The notes under the pieces were generated by a model that worked only from the letters and a program-made list of their open reading frames with translations, was not told where the DNA came from and did no database searches. Position numbers and translations under genes: made by a program. Shown here in pieces: positions 26,602 to 37,568 of a DNA stretch of 64,000 nt; within the stretch, counting starts at the first letter, position 1, and every line of letters starts with the position of its first letter. This DNA comes from Ruania halotolerans (GTDB taxonomy: Bacteria; Actinomycetota; Actinomycetes; Actinomycetales; Beutenbergiaceae): contig NZ_CP088017.1 of assembly GCF_021049285.1 (NCBI RefSeq), positions 2,553,380 to 2,617,379 of the forward strand, read 5' to 3'.

Positions 26602-27765
26602 GTGAATAGGCAGCTTGGCGCCGGGTTAACCGTTGCGCTCGGCCTCCTCGTGCTGTGCTCCTTCGGTACCTGGTACTACGGCTACGGCGTGCTGATCGAG
26701 CCGATTGCACGGGAGACCGGCTGGAGCCAGACCACGCTCACCAGCGCCTATGGGGTGGCGCTGCTGCTGGTTGGGGTTGGTTCAGTCTTTGCCGGGCGGG
26801 CCAGTGACCGGTTCGGCCCGCACCTGGTGCTCGTGGTCGCGGCCGGGTGCACGCTGGCAGCCAGCGGGGTCGCCGCGTCAGCGAGCAGCCCGGCGGTGTT
26901 CTTGGCGGGTGCGATCCTCACCCAAGCGTGCGTGGGGGCAGTCGGCTATTACGCGTTAGCGCACGCGATCATTGCCCGTGTGGCCCCGAAAGGGCGCACG
27001 CGGGGGATCACCCGGAACACCCTCTTCGGGGCCTTCGCGAGCACCGTTTTTCTACCGGTGATGGCCTGGTCGGCCACCCAGTGGGGTTGGCGGCCCACGA
27101 TGATGGCGGCCGGGTGTGTGGTTGCAGCCGCGATGCTGTGGACGGCTGCCCTGGTGCGCCACCTCGGTGGGGCGGACGGCTCCGGTGCCAGCCTGCTCGG
27201 TGGGCTCGCCTACGCGATCCGCGACGCGCGGTTGCGGCGGTTGCTCGCCCTCGGGGTGGTCGGCGGAGCGATGATGTCGGTGCTGCTGCTCTTCCAGGTG
27301 CCGGCGATGGTGGAGGCCGGGCTGACCCTCGCGATGGCGTCGGCGTTGGCTGGTGCCCGAGGAGCGTTCCAGATCGCCGGCCGGCTGCCACTGCCGTGGG
27401 TCCTCGACCGCGTTCCGCACCGGCTGGTGGTGCGGGTGTGCCTGCTGCTGTTCGGCTTGCCAGCGCTGCTGCTGCCGTTCTCGGATTCGATGACGGCGGC
27501 CATCGCCTTCGTGGTGTTGGCCGGGATCGGGGTGGGCACCTTCTCCACGATGGAAAGCGTGTACACGGTGGAGTTCGTGGACGCCCGGTCCGTCGGCCTG
27601 ATGCTCGGTGCGTACGCGCTCGCACGCGGCGTCGGTTCGGCCGTCGGACCCACCCTGGCCGGGTGGACGGTGGATGCCTTCCAGACCCGGGTTCCGGTGC
27701 TGATCGCACTGGCCGTACTGGCCCTGCTGGCCGTGGTGCTGGTCCCCCGGCCGGTGGAGCGCTGA
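26602..27765 (+). CDS. MFS transporter
   Basis: A 387-aa protein with about 12 hydrophobic helices. The loop between helices 2 and 3 reads GRASDRFGPHL (MFS signature A), and the N-terminal YGVLIEPIARETGWSQ region is typical of the family that includes monocarboxylate- and CynX-like permeases. The substrate is not deducible. It starts with GTG 6 bp after the quinone reductase and ends 67 bp before the ArsR gene. Confidence 0.85.
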   Translation: MNRQLGAGLTVALGLLVLCSFGTWYYGYGVLIEPIARETGWSQTTLTSAYGVALLLVGVGSVFAGRASDRFGPHLVLVVAAGCTLAASGVAASASSPAVFLAGAILTQACVGAVGYYALAHAIIARVAPKGRTRGITRNTLFGAFASTVFLPVMAWSATQWGWRPTMMAAGCVVAAAMLWTAALVRHLGGADGSGASLLGGLAYAIRDARLRRLLALGVVGGAMMSVLLLFQVPAMVEAGLTLAMASALAGARGAFQIAGRLPLPWVLDRVPHRLVVRVCLLLFGLPALLLPFSDSMTAAIAFVVLAGIGVGTFSTMESVYTVEFVDARSVGLMLGAYALARGVGSAVGPTLAGWTVDAFQTRVPVLIALAVLALLAVVLVPRPVER

Positions 27766-27798
27766 TCACCTCCCATGAAGACCGCCTGACTCCCTGCC

Positions 27799-27828
27799 TT
27801 GACGCATTCCGATATGGGAATACGATTG
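27799..27828 (+). promoter_or_regulatory. Promoter and inverted repeat of the ArsR cassette
   Basis: A -35 hexamer TTGACG (27799-27804) and a -10 hexamer TACGAT (27821-27826) are separated by 16 bp, and the ArsR ATG follows 6 nt after the -10, so the message is leaderless. Within the spacer and -10 lies ATTCC-gatatg-GGAAT (about 27806-27821), a likely ArsR operator that would give autorepression. Confidence 0.6.
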
Positions 27829-27832
27829 GTCC

Positions 27833-28171
27833 ATGGCACGCGCAGCAACGACATCGGACGTCTTCAACGCGATCGCCGAACCGCAACGCCGGGACATCCT
27901 CGTGCTGTTGCGGGCGGGTGAGCGGCCGGTGACCGAACTGGCCCAGGAGCTGGGCATCAGCCAGCCCGGGGCGTCCAAACACCTCCGGGTACTCCGGGAG
28001 GTCGGGCTCGTCCAGGACCGCAAGGCCGGCAAGCAACGCCTGTACGGCCTTGATGCCCGCGGGCTGCGACCAGTCCATGAGTGGACCGGCGGCTTCGAGC
28101 AGTTCTGGAACGAGAGCTTCGACCGCTTGGACGCGTACGTACAAGACCTGAAACAGCAGAGGCAGGAGTAG
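27833..28171 (+). CDS. ArsR-family winged-helix regulator (SdpR-like)
   Basis: A 112-aa metal-independent ArsR/SmtB-type repressor. The winged helix spans about 8-85, with VFNAIAEPQRRDILVLLRAG and the recognition region LGISQPGASKHLRVLREVGL. No clustered cysteine/histidine metal site is visible, in line with the SdpR-like branch that pairs with SRPBCC proteins. It lies 3 bp before the SRPBCC gene. It probably represses its own cassette through the inverted repeat in its promoter. Confidence 0.9.
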   Translation: MARAATTSDVFNAIAEPQRRDILVLLRAGERPVTELAQELGISQPGASKHLRVLREVGLVQDRKAGKQRLYGLDARGLRPVHEWTGGFEQFWNESFDRLDAYVQDLKQQRQE

Positions 28172-28174
28172 CAG

Positions 28175-28681
28175 ATGAGCACATCCGGACAAGCAATGCC
28201 GGGTCCGTCGGCAACAGCCGACCGCGAGATCGTGATCGACCGGTTGATCGACGCACCACGAGAGCTGGTGTTCGAAGCGTTCACGCAGGTGCGGCACCTC
28301 TCCCAGTGGTGGGGCCCTGAGGGCTTCACCACCACCACGCGGGCGTTTGAGTTCCGCGTCGGCGGAGTGTGGGACTTCGTGATGCACGGACCGGACGGGA
28401 CGGACTACCCCGAGTGGATCACCTGGACCGGGATCGCCGCGCCGGAGCGGATCGAGCTGCTCCACGGCGAATCGCGGGACGACCCGAACGCCTTCGAGAC
28501 GGTGCTGACCTTCATGCCCGACGGCGCGGCGACCCGGATCGAGATGTGCACCGTGTTCCCCACCAAGGAACTGCGCGACGAGGCGATCGAGAAACACGGC
28601 GCGATCGAGGGTGGCCGGCAGACCCTGGGCAACCTGGCTTCCTATGTCGCAGAATTCGTTCACAAGGGAGCGCAGGGCTGA
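28175..28681 (+). CDS. SRPBCC / AHSA1-family protein
   Basis: A 168-aa START-like ligand-binding protein of the AHSA1 family. Diagnostic stretches are REIVIDRLIDAPRELVFEAF at the N-terminus, HLSQWWGPEGFTTT, and an acidic/aromatic C-terminal helix. These proteins bind hydrophobic small molecules, and the ligand here is unknown. It is transcribed with the ArsR regulator and the DHFR-like gene, a frequent actinobacterial trio. Confidence 0.9.
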   Translation: MSTSGQAMPGPSATADREIVIDRLIDAPRELVFEAFTQVRHLSQWWGPEGFTTTTRAFEFRVGGVWDFVMHGPDGTDYPEWITWTGIAAPERIELLHGESRDDPNAFETVLTFMPDGAATRIEMCTVFPTKELRDEAIEKHGAIEGGRQTLGNLASYVAEFVHKGAQG

Positions 28682-29301
28682 TGGCCGCACAGGTGTTCTT
28701 CAGCGTGTCGATGTCACTGGACGGGTTCATCGCACCCGAGTCACCCGAGGAGCTGATGGGGCGGCAGTGGATGGAGCTGCAGCAGTGGGTGTTCCGGCAG
28801 CGGCACTTCCGCGAGAACCTCAAGCTCGGGAAGGGTGGTGAGGAAGGGCGCGACAATGACATCGTGCGGGAGGCCTATCGACGCACCGGCGCGAGCGTGA
28901 TGGGCAAGCGCATGTTCGACGCCGGTGAGCACGCGTGGCCGGACGAGGCGCCGTTCCACACGCCGGTCTTCGTGGTGACCCGCGAGCAGCGGGACCCCTG
29001 GGAGCGCCCGGGTGGGACGACCTTCCATTTCGTCAACGACGGCATCGAGTCCGCGCTCGATCAGGCCCGCGAGGCGGCCGGCGACCGGGACGTCCGCATC
29101 GCGGGCGGCGGCGCCACGATCCTGGAGTACGTGAACGCCGGTCTGGTCGACGAGTTCTCGATCGCGCTGGCACCGGTGCTGTTCGGCGCCGGAATCCGCC
29201 TGTTCGAGGGCGTGGATGCGGCCCGCGTGGCCCTGGAGCAGGTCCGCGCGGAGCCATCGTCGAGGGTGACGCACCTGACCTACGCTGTCCGGGAGCGGTA
29301 G
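28681..29301 (+). CDS. Dihydrofolate reductase-family protein (RibD C-terminal fold)
   Basis: A 206-aa protein of the DHFR/RibD C-terminal superfamily, probably an NADPH-dependent reductase. Motifs are SMSLDGFIAPE near the N-terminus, GASVMGKRMFD in the middle, and RIAGGGATILEYV plus PVLFGAGIRLFEG towards the C-terminus. It is not the housekeeping folA type. Its ATG shares one base with the upstream TGA (TGATG), so its translation is coupled to the SRPBCC gene. Substrate unknown. Confidence 0.88.
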   Translation: MAAQVFFSVSMSLDGFIAPESPEELMGRQWMELQQWVFRQRHFRENLKLGKGGEEGRDNDIVREAYRRTGASVMGKRMFDAGEHAWPDEAPFHTPVFVVTREQRDPWERPGGTTFHFVNDGIESALDQAREAAGDRDVRIAGGGATILEYVNAGLVDEFSIALAPVLFGAGIRLFEGVDAARVALEQVRAEPSSRVTHLTYAVRER

Positions 29302-29325
29302 CTGTCTCGAACAGAACTCGGCGTT

Positions 29326-29371
29326 CCCCCGCCCGCCTGCCGCCTCCGCGAGGGGGACAGGCGGGCGGGGG
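29326..29371. terminator. Bidirectional terminator between convergent genes
   Basis: A perfect 14-bp inverted repeat, CCCCCGCCCGCCTG (29326-29339) and its complement (29358-29371), with an 18-nt loop. It sits between the DHFR-like gene and the convergent pheT, so it can serve both. There is no U-tract, as is usual in actinobacteria. Confidence 0.7.
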
Positions 29372-29375
29372 TACC

Positions 29376-32002
29376 TCAGCTGCGCAGCTCGGCTCCGTGC
29401 CGCTGGCCCGCCAACGCCACGACGGCGTCCCGCACCTTCGCCGAGTCCTCCGCCTTGAGCGTGCGGTCAGGCGCGCGCAGGCGTAGCGAGAACGCCAGTG
29501 ACACACGGCCCTCACCGAGGGAGGCACCGGCGTAGGAGTCGAACAGACGCACCTCCTCAGCCAATTCACCGGCACCCTCGCGGACGGTGGCGAGCAGGTC
29601 GGCCGCGGGAACGTCGTCGGAGACCACCAGGGCGATGTCCTCCTTGGCGGCTGGGAAGGTGGAGAGAGCCCGGAACTGATTCGGGTCCTGCGGCGCCGCA
29701 TCAAGCAAAGCCGCGAGATCGATCTCGAGCGCCACGGTCCGGGGCGGAAGGTCGAGCCCTTGGGTCACCTTCGGGGCCAACTCGCCGGCCCACCCGACAA
29801 CCGTGCCGTCAGTCAGGCCGAACCGGGCGCACCGGCCCGGATGCCAGGGAGCCGTATCAGCATCCGCGGTGACCGTCACCGGGACCCGGAGGAGCTCGGC
29901 CACCCGGCGGACCAGGTCGATGGCATCGGCATAGTCGGCCGGCCGGGCGCTCGTATGCACAGAGGCTGGTACCCGGTTCCCCGTAAGCACGGCAGCCAGG
30001 TGTAGCGGCTGGTCCGGGACGGCCGCCCGGACGGCATCCAGATCGGCATCGCTCGGGCGGACTCCCAGTGCCGGCAGCGGGGAGACGTGCCCACCGCCGT
30101 CGGGAAGGGTGACCAGGCCGAGTTCGTAGATGGCCAGGTCGGTCAGTCCGCGGCCGATATTCCGCACGGCGGCGTCCACGAGAGTCTCCAGCACCGTGGT
30201 CCGCATCAGCGGTTGCGCCTCGGAGAGCGGATTTGCCAGCCGCACGGAGCGGCGCCGGGCGTCATCGGCGGGAAGGCCGAACTCGTCGCGTCGCTCGGCA
30301 GCGACGAACGGGTAGGTGAGCACCTGCACCAGTCCGGCGTCAGCGAGCAGGTCGGCCACTCGCCGACGGGATCGTTGGCGCAGCGTGAGGCCGCGCCCTG
30401 GCGGCGCCGCGGGGAGCACGGAGGGCACCTGGTCATATCCCTGCAGCCGGATGACCTCCTCGACCAGGTCGGCGGGCACCTGCAGGTCGGGGCGCCAGGT
30501 CGGCGGGGTGACCTGGAGGGTCAGCGTGCGGCGCGCACGACGCCCCGTCTCGCCGTCTCCCTCGGCAGGGTCCTCACCGACCGTGACCTCGGCACCGAGA
30601 CTACGCAGCGTGTCGGCCACGGTCTCGCTGCTGTACTCCACACCGGCGGTCCGGCCGGGCAGGGCCGCGTCCAGGGCGATTGGTTCCCGTGCGCTCGTCT
30701 CGTTCACGTCGGCCACGGCCGGATCCGCGGTGCCGCCGCCGAGCTCGATCAGCAGGTCCACCACAAGCTGCGCCGCGATGCCAGGCAGGGCCGGGTCCAC
30801 GCCGCGTTCGAACCGCTTGGCGGCCTCACTGGGCAGCTTGTGCCGACGGGCAGTGCGAGCCACGGTGATCTGATCGAAGTGCGCGGCCTCCACGAGGATG
30901 TCCGTGGTGGACTCGCTCACCTCGGTTTCGGCGCCCCCCATCACCCCGGCAAGGCCGAGAATCCTCGAGCCCGGACCCGTGGGCGAGTCGGTGATGAGCA
31001 GGTCCTCGGGGTCCAGGGTGCGGGTGACGTCGTCGAGTGTGGTGAGCTTCTCCCCCGCCCGCGCGCGACGCACCACGATCGGGGCGGCCAGCGTGGCGAG
31101 GTCATAGGCGTGCAACGGCTGACCAAGATCGAGCATCACATAGTTGGTGATGTCCACGGCGAGGGAGATCGGGCGCATCCCGGCCTGCCGGAGGCGGGTG
31201 GCCATCCAGCCCGGGGTCGCCGCTGTGGGATCCACACCGCGCACGATCCGGGCCACGAACCGGTCACAGCCGGGCACGCCGTGGATCGGGGCGTCGTCGG
31301 CGAGGTTGATCGCGAAGCCGTCCTCGGTAGCGGCCGGCGGCGGGCTGGCCGACCCCACCGGGCCGACCAGGCCAGGGTCGGTGAACGGCGCACCGGTGGA
31401 GTGGGCGTACTCCCGCGCGATCCCGCGCATGGAGAAGCAGTACCCGCGGTCCGGGGTGACGTTGATCTCCAGGATCTCCTCCCCCAGTCCGAGCAGGGTG
31501 AGTGCGTCGGTGCCGGGTGCGGGCGGGTCGGTCAGAACGATGATGCCGTCGTGGTCCTCCCCCAGCCCGAGCTCGGCGGAGGAGCAGATCATCCCGTCGG
31601 AGATGTGCCCATACGTCTTCCGGGAGGCGATGGCGAAGTCACCGGGCAGCACGGCACCGGGCAGGGCGACCACGACGGAATCGCCGGGGGTGAAGTTGTG
31701 CGCACCGCAGACGATGCCGCGTGGCAGCACCTCTTCGGAGCCCTGCGCACCCTCGGGGGCGGAGTCCGGGGCGTGCTCGGCGCCGACGTCGACCAGGCAC
31801 CAGTTGATCGTCTTGCCGTTCTTCTGCTCCTCGGGCGTCACCTGGAGCACACGGCCGACCACGAGTGGCCCGCTGACGCCGGAGGTGTGGATCGTCTCCT
31901 CCTCCAGGCCCACCCGGACCAGGTCGGCGGCAAGCTGCTCGGCGGTGGTCCCGGTGGGGACCTCGGTGTGTTCACGCAGCCAGGGCAGCGGAATGAGCGG
32001 CA

Positions 32003-32003
<1 letters not shown>
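29376..32003 (-). CDS. pheT: Phenylalanyl-tRNA synthetase beta subunit
   Basis: Large subunit of the alpha2-beta2 enzyme that charges tRNA-Phe. At 875 aa it is slightly longer than the ~800-830 aa usual in the family. Domain order is as expected: N-terminal B1 with the EMAP-type tRNA-binding OB fold (about 40-165), the B3/B4 editing domain (about 215-400), the B5 and catalytic-like core (about 420-700) and a C-terminal anticodon-binding FDX-ACB domain (about 785-875). The start codon shares one base with the pheS stop (TGATG). Confidence 0.96.
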
Positions 32004-33380
<1,377 letters not shown>

Positions 33381-34328
33381 ATGTCACGCAGACCGGATCC
33401 GGGCACCGTCGTCTCGGGCACAGTTGTCTGCTGTGGCCTGACCACGCTGGATGTCACCCAGGTCGTGAACCGGTTGCCGATGCCGAACGAGAAGATCGTG
33501 GCCTCTGAGGCGCGGCTCGCCGTCGGAGGACCGGCCGCGAACGCTGCGCTCACCGCCGCTGCGCTCGGTGCGCCAACCATCCTGGTGACCGCGCTCGGGT
33601 CCGGACCGCTGGCCGATATCGCTCGTGCCGAACTGATGGCGTGGGGCGTCATCGTCGAGGACGTGGGCGCCACCGGCCCGGGCGGCCGTGCCGCCACTGC
33701 CGGTCCCCCGATCTCCACGGTGCTGGTCACCGCCGGAACGGGCGAGCGCGCTGTGGTCTCCACGAACCTTCGCCGGCCGCCAGGCGGACCAGAGTTCGCC
33801 CCAGCACCCATGCCCGAGGCTCGACTCGGCGAGATCCTCGACGGCGCAGGGTCCGTGCTCGTGGACGGTCACCTGATCCCCACCTCGATCGAGCTCTGCG
33901 CGGCGGCCCGCGACCGCGGTATCCCCACGCTGGTGGACGGCGGGTCGCATAAGCCCGGGTTGGCCGAACTACTCGCGCAGGTGGACGCCGCATTGCTCTC
34001 CGACGACTTCACCTGGCCCGGCGAGCACGACCCTCTCGATGCGGTCGCCGCTCGCGGACCATCGCTCGTGGCGCAGAGCCGGGGCGGCGATCCGATCGTG
34101 GTGCACAGCACATCCGGTGGGCGGACCGAGGTCCCGGTGCCCCAGATCCTCGCGAACGAGATCGTGGACACCCTCGGCGCCGGGGACGTGCTGCACGGTG
34201 CCTGGGCGTATGCCGTGGCCACGGGACGGTGGGCAACCGGCACCGATGCGATCACCGACGCAGCCTCGGTGGCGAGCCGATCGGTCCGCTTTCCCGGCGC
34301 CCTCGGGTGGGCGGGGATCAACCGCTAG
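33381..34328 (+). CDS. PfkB-family carbohydrate kinase
   Basis: A 315-aa ribokinase-fold kinase. The first PfkB signature region is GGPAANAALTAAALG (49-63) and the second, with the anion hole and catalytic Asp269, is DTLGAGDVLHGA (263-274). The substrate is not deducible; the divergence from ribokinase and fructokinase is clear. A Shine-Dalgarno-like AGAGGA precedes the ATG. It overlaps the convergent DUF5107-type gene by 4 bp. Confidence 0.88.
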   Translation: MSRRPDPGTVVSGTVVCCGLTTLDVTQVVNRLPMPNEKIVASEARLAVGGPAANAALTAAALGAPTILVTALGSGPLADIARAELMAWGVIVEDVGATGPGGRAATAGPPISTVLVTAGTGERAVVSTNLRRPPGGPEFAPAPMPEARLGEILDGAGSVLVDGHLIPTSIELCAAARDRGIPTLVDGGSHKPGLAELLAQVDAALLSDDFTWPGEHDPLDAVAARGPSLVAQSRGGDPIVVHSTSGGRTEVPVPQILANEIVDTLGAGDVLHGAWAYAVATGRWATGTDAITDAASVASRSVRFPGALGWAGINR

Positions 34329-36289
34329 AACATCCGGTAGTCGTACGAGGCCGGGACGGGGTCCTCGGGGAACGCGGCCAGCCACAGGTCGGAGAGCTCC
34401 CGCTCCCCTTCCCGCAGATCCGGCACCTCGATCCCTTCGCGCAACAGGGACCGGGTGAGCGCGGCACCTGCGGCGCTCCCCTCGCTCCAGGCAGCCCGGG
34501 CTCGCAGCAGTCGCACCCGTCCCAGTGCGCGCACACGGCCGCTCGCCTGCTCGGCCACCTCCAGGGCCACAGCCGGCCGACCCGCAGCCAGGGCCGCCGT
34601 CATCGCCTCGATCAGCACCGTCCGCTCCGTCGCTGAGCCGAGCACCCCCTCGCTCTGCCAGGCACTGACGAACAGATCCAGGGCCTGATCGCGCTCGCCC
34701 CGCTCGGCCGCAAGCTGCGCCACGCCGCGCAGCGCCCACGCGGTGGGTGCGTGCTCGAGGGAGGACAGGTACCAGGACTCGGCCTCGTGCAGCGCGCCGC
34801 GACTATGGGCAAGGACGCCGAGGTGGTAGTCCCGCGCCCAGCAAGGTTCGACGTCGCCGAGTGCAACCTCCCAGTGCGCTCCGGACACGTACGAGGCAGG
34901 GGGCCGACCTGGGTCGGCGTCGGCAAGGGCGGGGCTGGCAGCGCTCGGGTCCTCCAGCATCGCGGCCCAGGGCGCGCTGTCACCATCGAGCATGTCGCGG
35001 GTGAATGGGGTGCCGGGTGCCACGGCGAGGTCGCGGCGGCCGTGCGCAGCGGCCATCACCTCGAGGGCGCCCCAGCCGGAGCCAATCCCGAGACGTTCCT
35101 GCGGTGCACAGTCGGCCACCGCCCGCGCCTCCGCGAGAGTCTGGTCTGGATCGGGAAGCAGCCGTGCGGCCGCCTGCCCCACATGCCCGACGGCGGCCGC
35201 CCAGTCTTCGCCGTGCGCCACCGACGCGTCGGCGTCAGCATCCCCGTAGACCTCCACCCAGTCCCACTGCGTGCCCGCAGGCATGGCCACGTGCTCGAAC
35301 TGCGTCGGCAGCAGTCCGGCCTGGATCTCCAGGTACCGGCCACCGGTGGGGCTGAGCCAGTCCTGCCAGTGCGCGCCGCCGGTGGAGGCGCCCCAGCAAA
35401 ACAACTTCCGCCCACGCAGCCGTTCGGAGGACACCTGGAGCAGGCCGTGCCCGTCCCCGGCGACGGCCGCGACCCAGGGCAGCTCGCCGTCGGCGATATC
35501 GAAGAAGTAGTCCGCGGCCTTGGGTGAACGGGCAGACCAGGTGACGTCCGCGCCGTCGTGCCTCGGGACGCTGACCCGGCGGACCGGACCCGCACCGGCT
35601 GTGGCGAATGCGGAATGGGCGGGGGCGAGTACCCGGACGTCCGCGGCCTCGGGAACGGCGGCGTTGGACCACCAGTACATCGGCACAGCGGTGGCGCCGG
35701 GGTTCTGGATCCGCACGTAGACGTGCAACCCGGCGCTGCCGCGCGGTAGCCACAGATCGACCTGGAACGCCACGCCCCGCAGGCGATCCCACTCCCACAG
35801 GCGAAGGCGAGGAACGCCGTCGGGGCCGGTGACCTGAGCAGCGTGCACCGGTGCCATGGTGTGCGCAGCGTGCCCCTTGGTGCCGATGTTCCATTCGACG
35901 CCGCCGGCGAACCAGGCGTTGCGCAGCGCCAAGTTCGCCGGCTGCAAGGCGCCGTTGGCGTAGAGCAGTTCCCGGCCGGTCCGCACCTCCTGCAGCGACC
36001 AAAGCCGCCCGCCCAGGCCGGGCACCACGGTGGCACGCAGCACCCCGTTGTCGAGCACCACGGTGTCCAGCGTCAGCTCCGTCCGGTCCCGGCCGTACCG
36101 GTCCTGCTGCAGCGAGGGGTGCACCGAGCGGGGCCGGTCCAGCCGGGCCCGCTCGTGCATCGCCGGTGGCAGATCGTCGGCGAGGGTGAAGCCGCCCTCG
36201 ATCAGCTCGTTCGGGTGCGGGAGCGGGTCGGTGTGCGGGAGCGTTCCGGGCAGGGTGAGGGTGGATCGGCGCAGCGCGGGTTCTGACAT
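34325..36289 (-). CDS. DUF5107-like protein with C-terminal repeats
   Basis: A 654-aa cytoplasmic protein. The N-terminal ~350 residues resemble the DUF5107/galactose-mutarotase-like beta-sandwich (VVPGLGGRLWSLQEVRTGRE, FAGGVEWNIGTKGH, YWWSNAAVPE). The C-terminal part is Ala/Leu/Trp-rich and reads as TPR-like helical repeats (for example AESWYLSSLEHAPTAWALRG). Relatives combining these parts are usually about 1,000 aa, so this one is shorter. The fold suggests binding of a sugar or oligosaccharide; enzymatic activity is unproven. The start at 36289 (MSEPALRR) is the second of two close ATGs. The neighbouring PfkB kinase gives weak support for a carbohydrate role. Confidence 0.7.
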   Translation of the reverse strand: MSEPALRRSTLTLPGTLPHTDPLPHPNELIEGGFTLADDLPPAMHERARLDRPRSVHPSLQQDRYGRDRTELTLDTVVLDNGVLRATVVPGLGGRLWSLQEVRTGRELLYANGALQPANLALRNAWFAGGVEWNIGTKGHAAHTMAPVHAAQVTGPDGVPRLRLWEWDRLRGVAFQVDLWLPRGSAGLHVYVRIQNPGATAVPMYWWSNAAVPEAADVRVLAPAHSAFATAGAGPVRRVSVPRHDGADVTWSARSPKAADYFFDIADGELPWVAAVAGDGHGLLQVSSERLRGRKLFCWGASTGGAHWQDWLSPTGGRYLEIQAGLLPTQFEHVAMPAGTQWDWVEVYGDADADASVAHGEDWAAAVGHVGQAAARLLPDPDQTLAEARAVADCAPQERLGIGSGWGALEVMAAAHGRRDLAVAPGTPFTRDMLDGDSAPWAAMLEDPSAASPALADADPGRPPASYVSGAHWEVALGDVEPCWARDYHLGVLAHSRGALHEAESWYLSSLEHAPTAWALRGVAQLAAERGERDQALDLFVSAWQSEGVLGSATERTVLIEAMTAALAAGRPAVALEVAEQASGRVRALGRVRLLRARAAWSEGSAAGAALTRSLLREGIEVPDLREGERELSDLWLAAFPEDPVPASYDYRMF

Positions 36290-36362
36290 CAGCACAGGCT
36301 AACGAGTGAGGCTGCGCACCTCACGTGCCGAGACGCCTCAGCAGCCCACGGGGCTTCGCAAC

Positions 36363-36375
36363 TAGGCTGGGCGGC
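36363..36375 (+). promoter_or_regulatory. Leaderless promoter of the aminotransferase gene
   Basis: A -10 hexamer TAGGCT (36363-36368) followed by 7 nt and the ATG at 36376. There is no Shine-Dalgarno sequence and no strong -35. This is the typical arrangement of actinobacterial leaderless genes. Confidence 0.5.
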
Positions 36376-37467
36376 ATGGCAACCGAACCCGCACCGATTT
36401 CCTTTGCCCGTGGCGCACCCTCGCTCGACATCATCGACGTCGAGGGCCTGCGCGCCGCCGCCGACCGTGCGTTCACGAATGACCCCGCAGGGTCGTTCGC
36501 CTACGGCACGTCGGTGGGTTACAAGCCGCTGCGTGCCTGGATCGCCGACCGGCACGGCGTCAGCGAGGACCAGGTGCTCGTCACCAACGGGTCCATGCAG
36601 GCCGATGCGTTCCTGTTCGAGACGCTCGTCTCGGCCGGGGACACGGTCGTGGTGGAGCGCCCCTCCTACGACCGTACGCTCCTGTCCTTGAAGGGCCGCG
36701 ACGCGGACCTCAAGGCTGTCCCGCTGGACGAGGACGGGGTGGACGTGGCCGCGTTCGCCGAACTGCTCGAAGGCGGCGCGAACGTCTCCCTTGCGCACCT
36801 CATCCCGAACTTCCAGAACCCGGCCGGCTACTCGCTCTCCGGGGATAAGCGCAGGGCGTTGGTGGAGCTGGCGCGCACGCACTCGTTCACCATCTTCGAG
36901 GACGACCCGTACGTGGAGTTGCGGTTCTCGGGGCAGCCGCAGCCGACGATGCTCTCGTTGTCCACCTCCGGTGAGGTGGTCTACGCCTCCTCGTTCTCCA
37001 AGACCGTGTGCCCCGGCATCCGGGTGGGTTACCTGGTGGGCGATGCCGCGCTGATCGCGACAATTGCCAAGCTCGCCACCGGCACCTACATCTCGCCGAA
37101 CATGGTGGCTCAGTCCATCGTGAACGAGTTCGTCCGCGGCGGTTCCTTCGAGACCTCCATCGAGACCGTGAAGACGGCGCTCGCCGAGCGCGCCCAGCGC
37201 CTGTGCGCGGGGCTGCGTGAGCATGTTCCGGATGCACAGTTCGTGGAGCCGGAGGGCGGCTACTTCCTCTGGGTGAACCTGCCCGAAGGGGTGGACGGCG
37301 ACGCACTGCACGCCGCCGCCGCCGCGCGCGGTGTGCAGATCGTCAAGGGCAGTGACTTCCTGCTCGACGACTCGAAGAATGCGATCCGGCTCGCCTACTC
37401 CGGTGTGACCCCGGACGAGATCGACGAGGGCGCCCGCCGCCTCGGCGAGGCCTACCGCTCGCTCTGA
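36376..37467 (+). CDS. PLP-dependent aminotransferase, fold type I
   Basis: A 363-aa aminotransferase related to the catalytic domain of MocR regulators and to 2-aminoadipate aminotransferase (LysN), but with no GntR DNA-binding domain. Key sites are the substrate/PLP loop NFQNPAG (145-151), EDDPYVEL (175-182) and the Schiff-base lysine Lys209 in SSFSKTVCPG with the phosphate-binding RVGY after it. The upstream in-frame ATG at 36325 would put 17 residues across the promoter, so ATG 36376 is preferred. The substrate is unknown. Confidence 0.88.
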   Translation: MATEPAPISFARGAPSLDIIDVEGLRAAADRAFTNDPAGSFAYGTSVGYKPLRAWIADRHGVSEDQVLVTNGSMQADAFLFETLVSAGDTVVVERPSYDRTLLSLKGRDADLKAVPLDEDGVDVAAFAELLEGGANVSLAHLIPNFQNPAGYSLSGDKRRALVELARTHSFTIFEDDPYVELRFSGQPQPTMLSLSTSGEVVYASSFSKTVCPGIRVGYLVGDAALIATIAKLATGTYISPNMVAQSIVNEFVRGGSFETSIETVKTALAERAQRLCAGLREHVPDAQFVEPEGGYFLWVNLPEGVDGDALHAAAAARGVQIVKGSDFLLDDSKNAIRLAYSGVTPDEIDEGARRLGEAYRSL

Positions 37468-37484
37468 GCACACCTCCTTGACGC

Positions 37485-37540
37485 CGAGTGCCCGGCTTTT
37501 CGCTCATCCTCTGAGATATTTGCGAGAAGTCGGGCACTCG
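37485..37540. terminator. Long hairpin after the aminotransferase gene
   Basis: An inverted repeat of about 19 bp with two mismatches: CGAGTGCCCGGCTTTTCGC (37485-37503) and GCGAGAAGTCGGGCACTCG (37522-37540), with an 18-nt loop. Ten outer base pairs are perfect. It ends about 30 nt before the polymerase-domain gene and most likely terminates the aminotransferase transcript. Confidence 0.7.
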
Positions 37541-37551
37541 TGTGTCATCGA

Positions 37552-37568
37552 GTGACCGATAGGGTCAC
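37552..37568. promoter_or_regulatory. Inverted repeat over the polymerase-domain promoter
   Basis: GTGACC-GATAG-GGTCAC, a perfect repeat with 6-bp arms and a 5-bp spacer. It overlaps a -10-like TAGGGT (37560-37565) that lies 7 nt before the ATG. It looks like an operator for an unidentified repressor. Confidence 0.5.

Noticed and set aside
27008-28690. 560-codon minus-strand frame opposite the MFS, ArsR and SRPBCC genes
   Set aside because: Arg/Pro/Gly-rich shadow frame without motifs, crossing three convincing genes.
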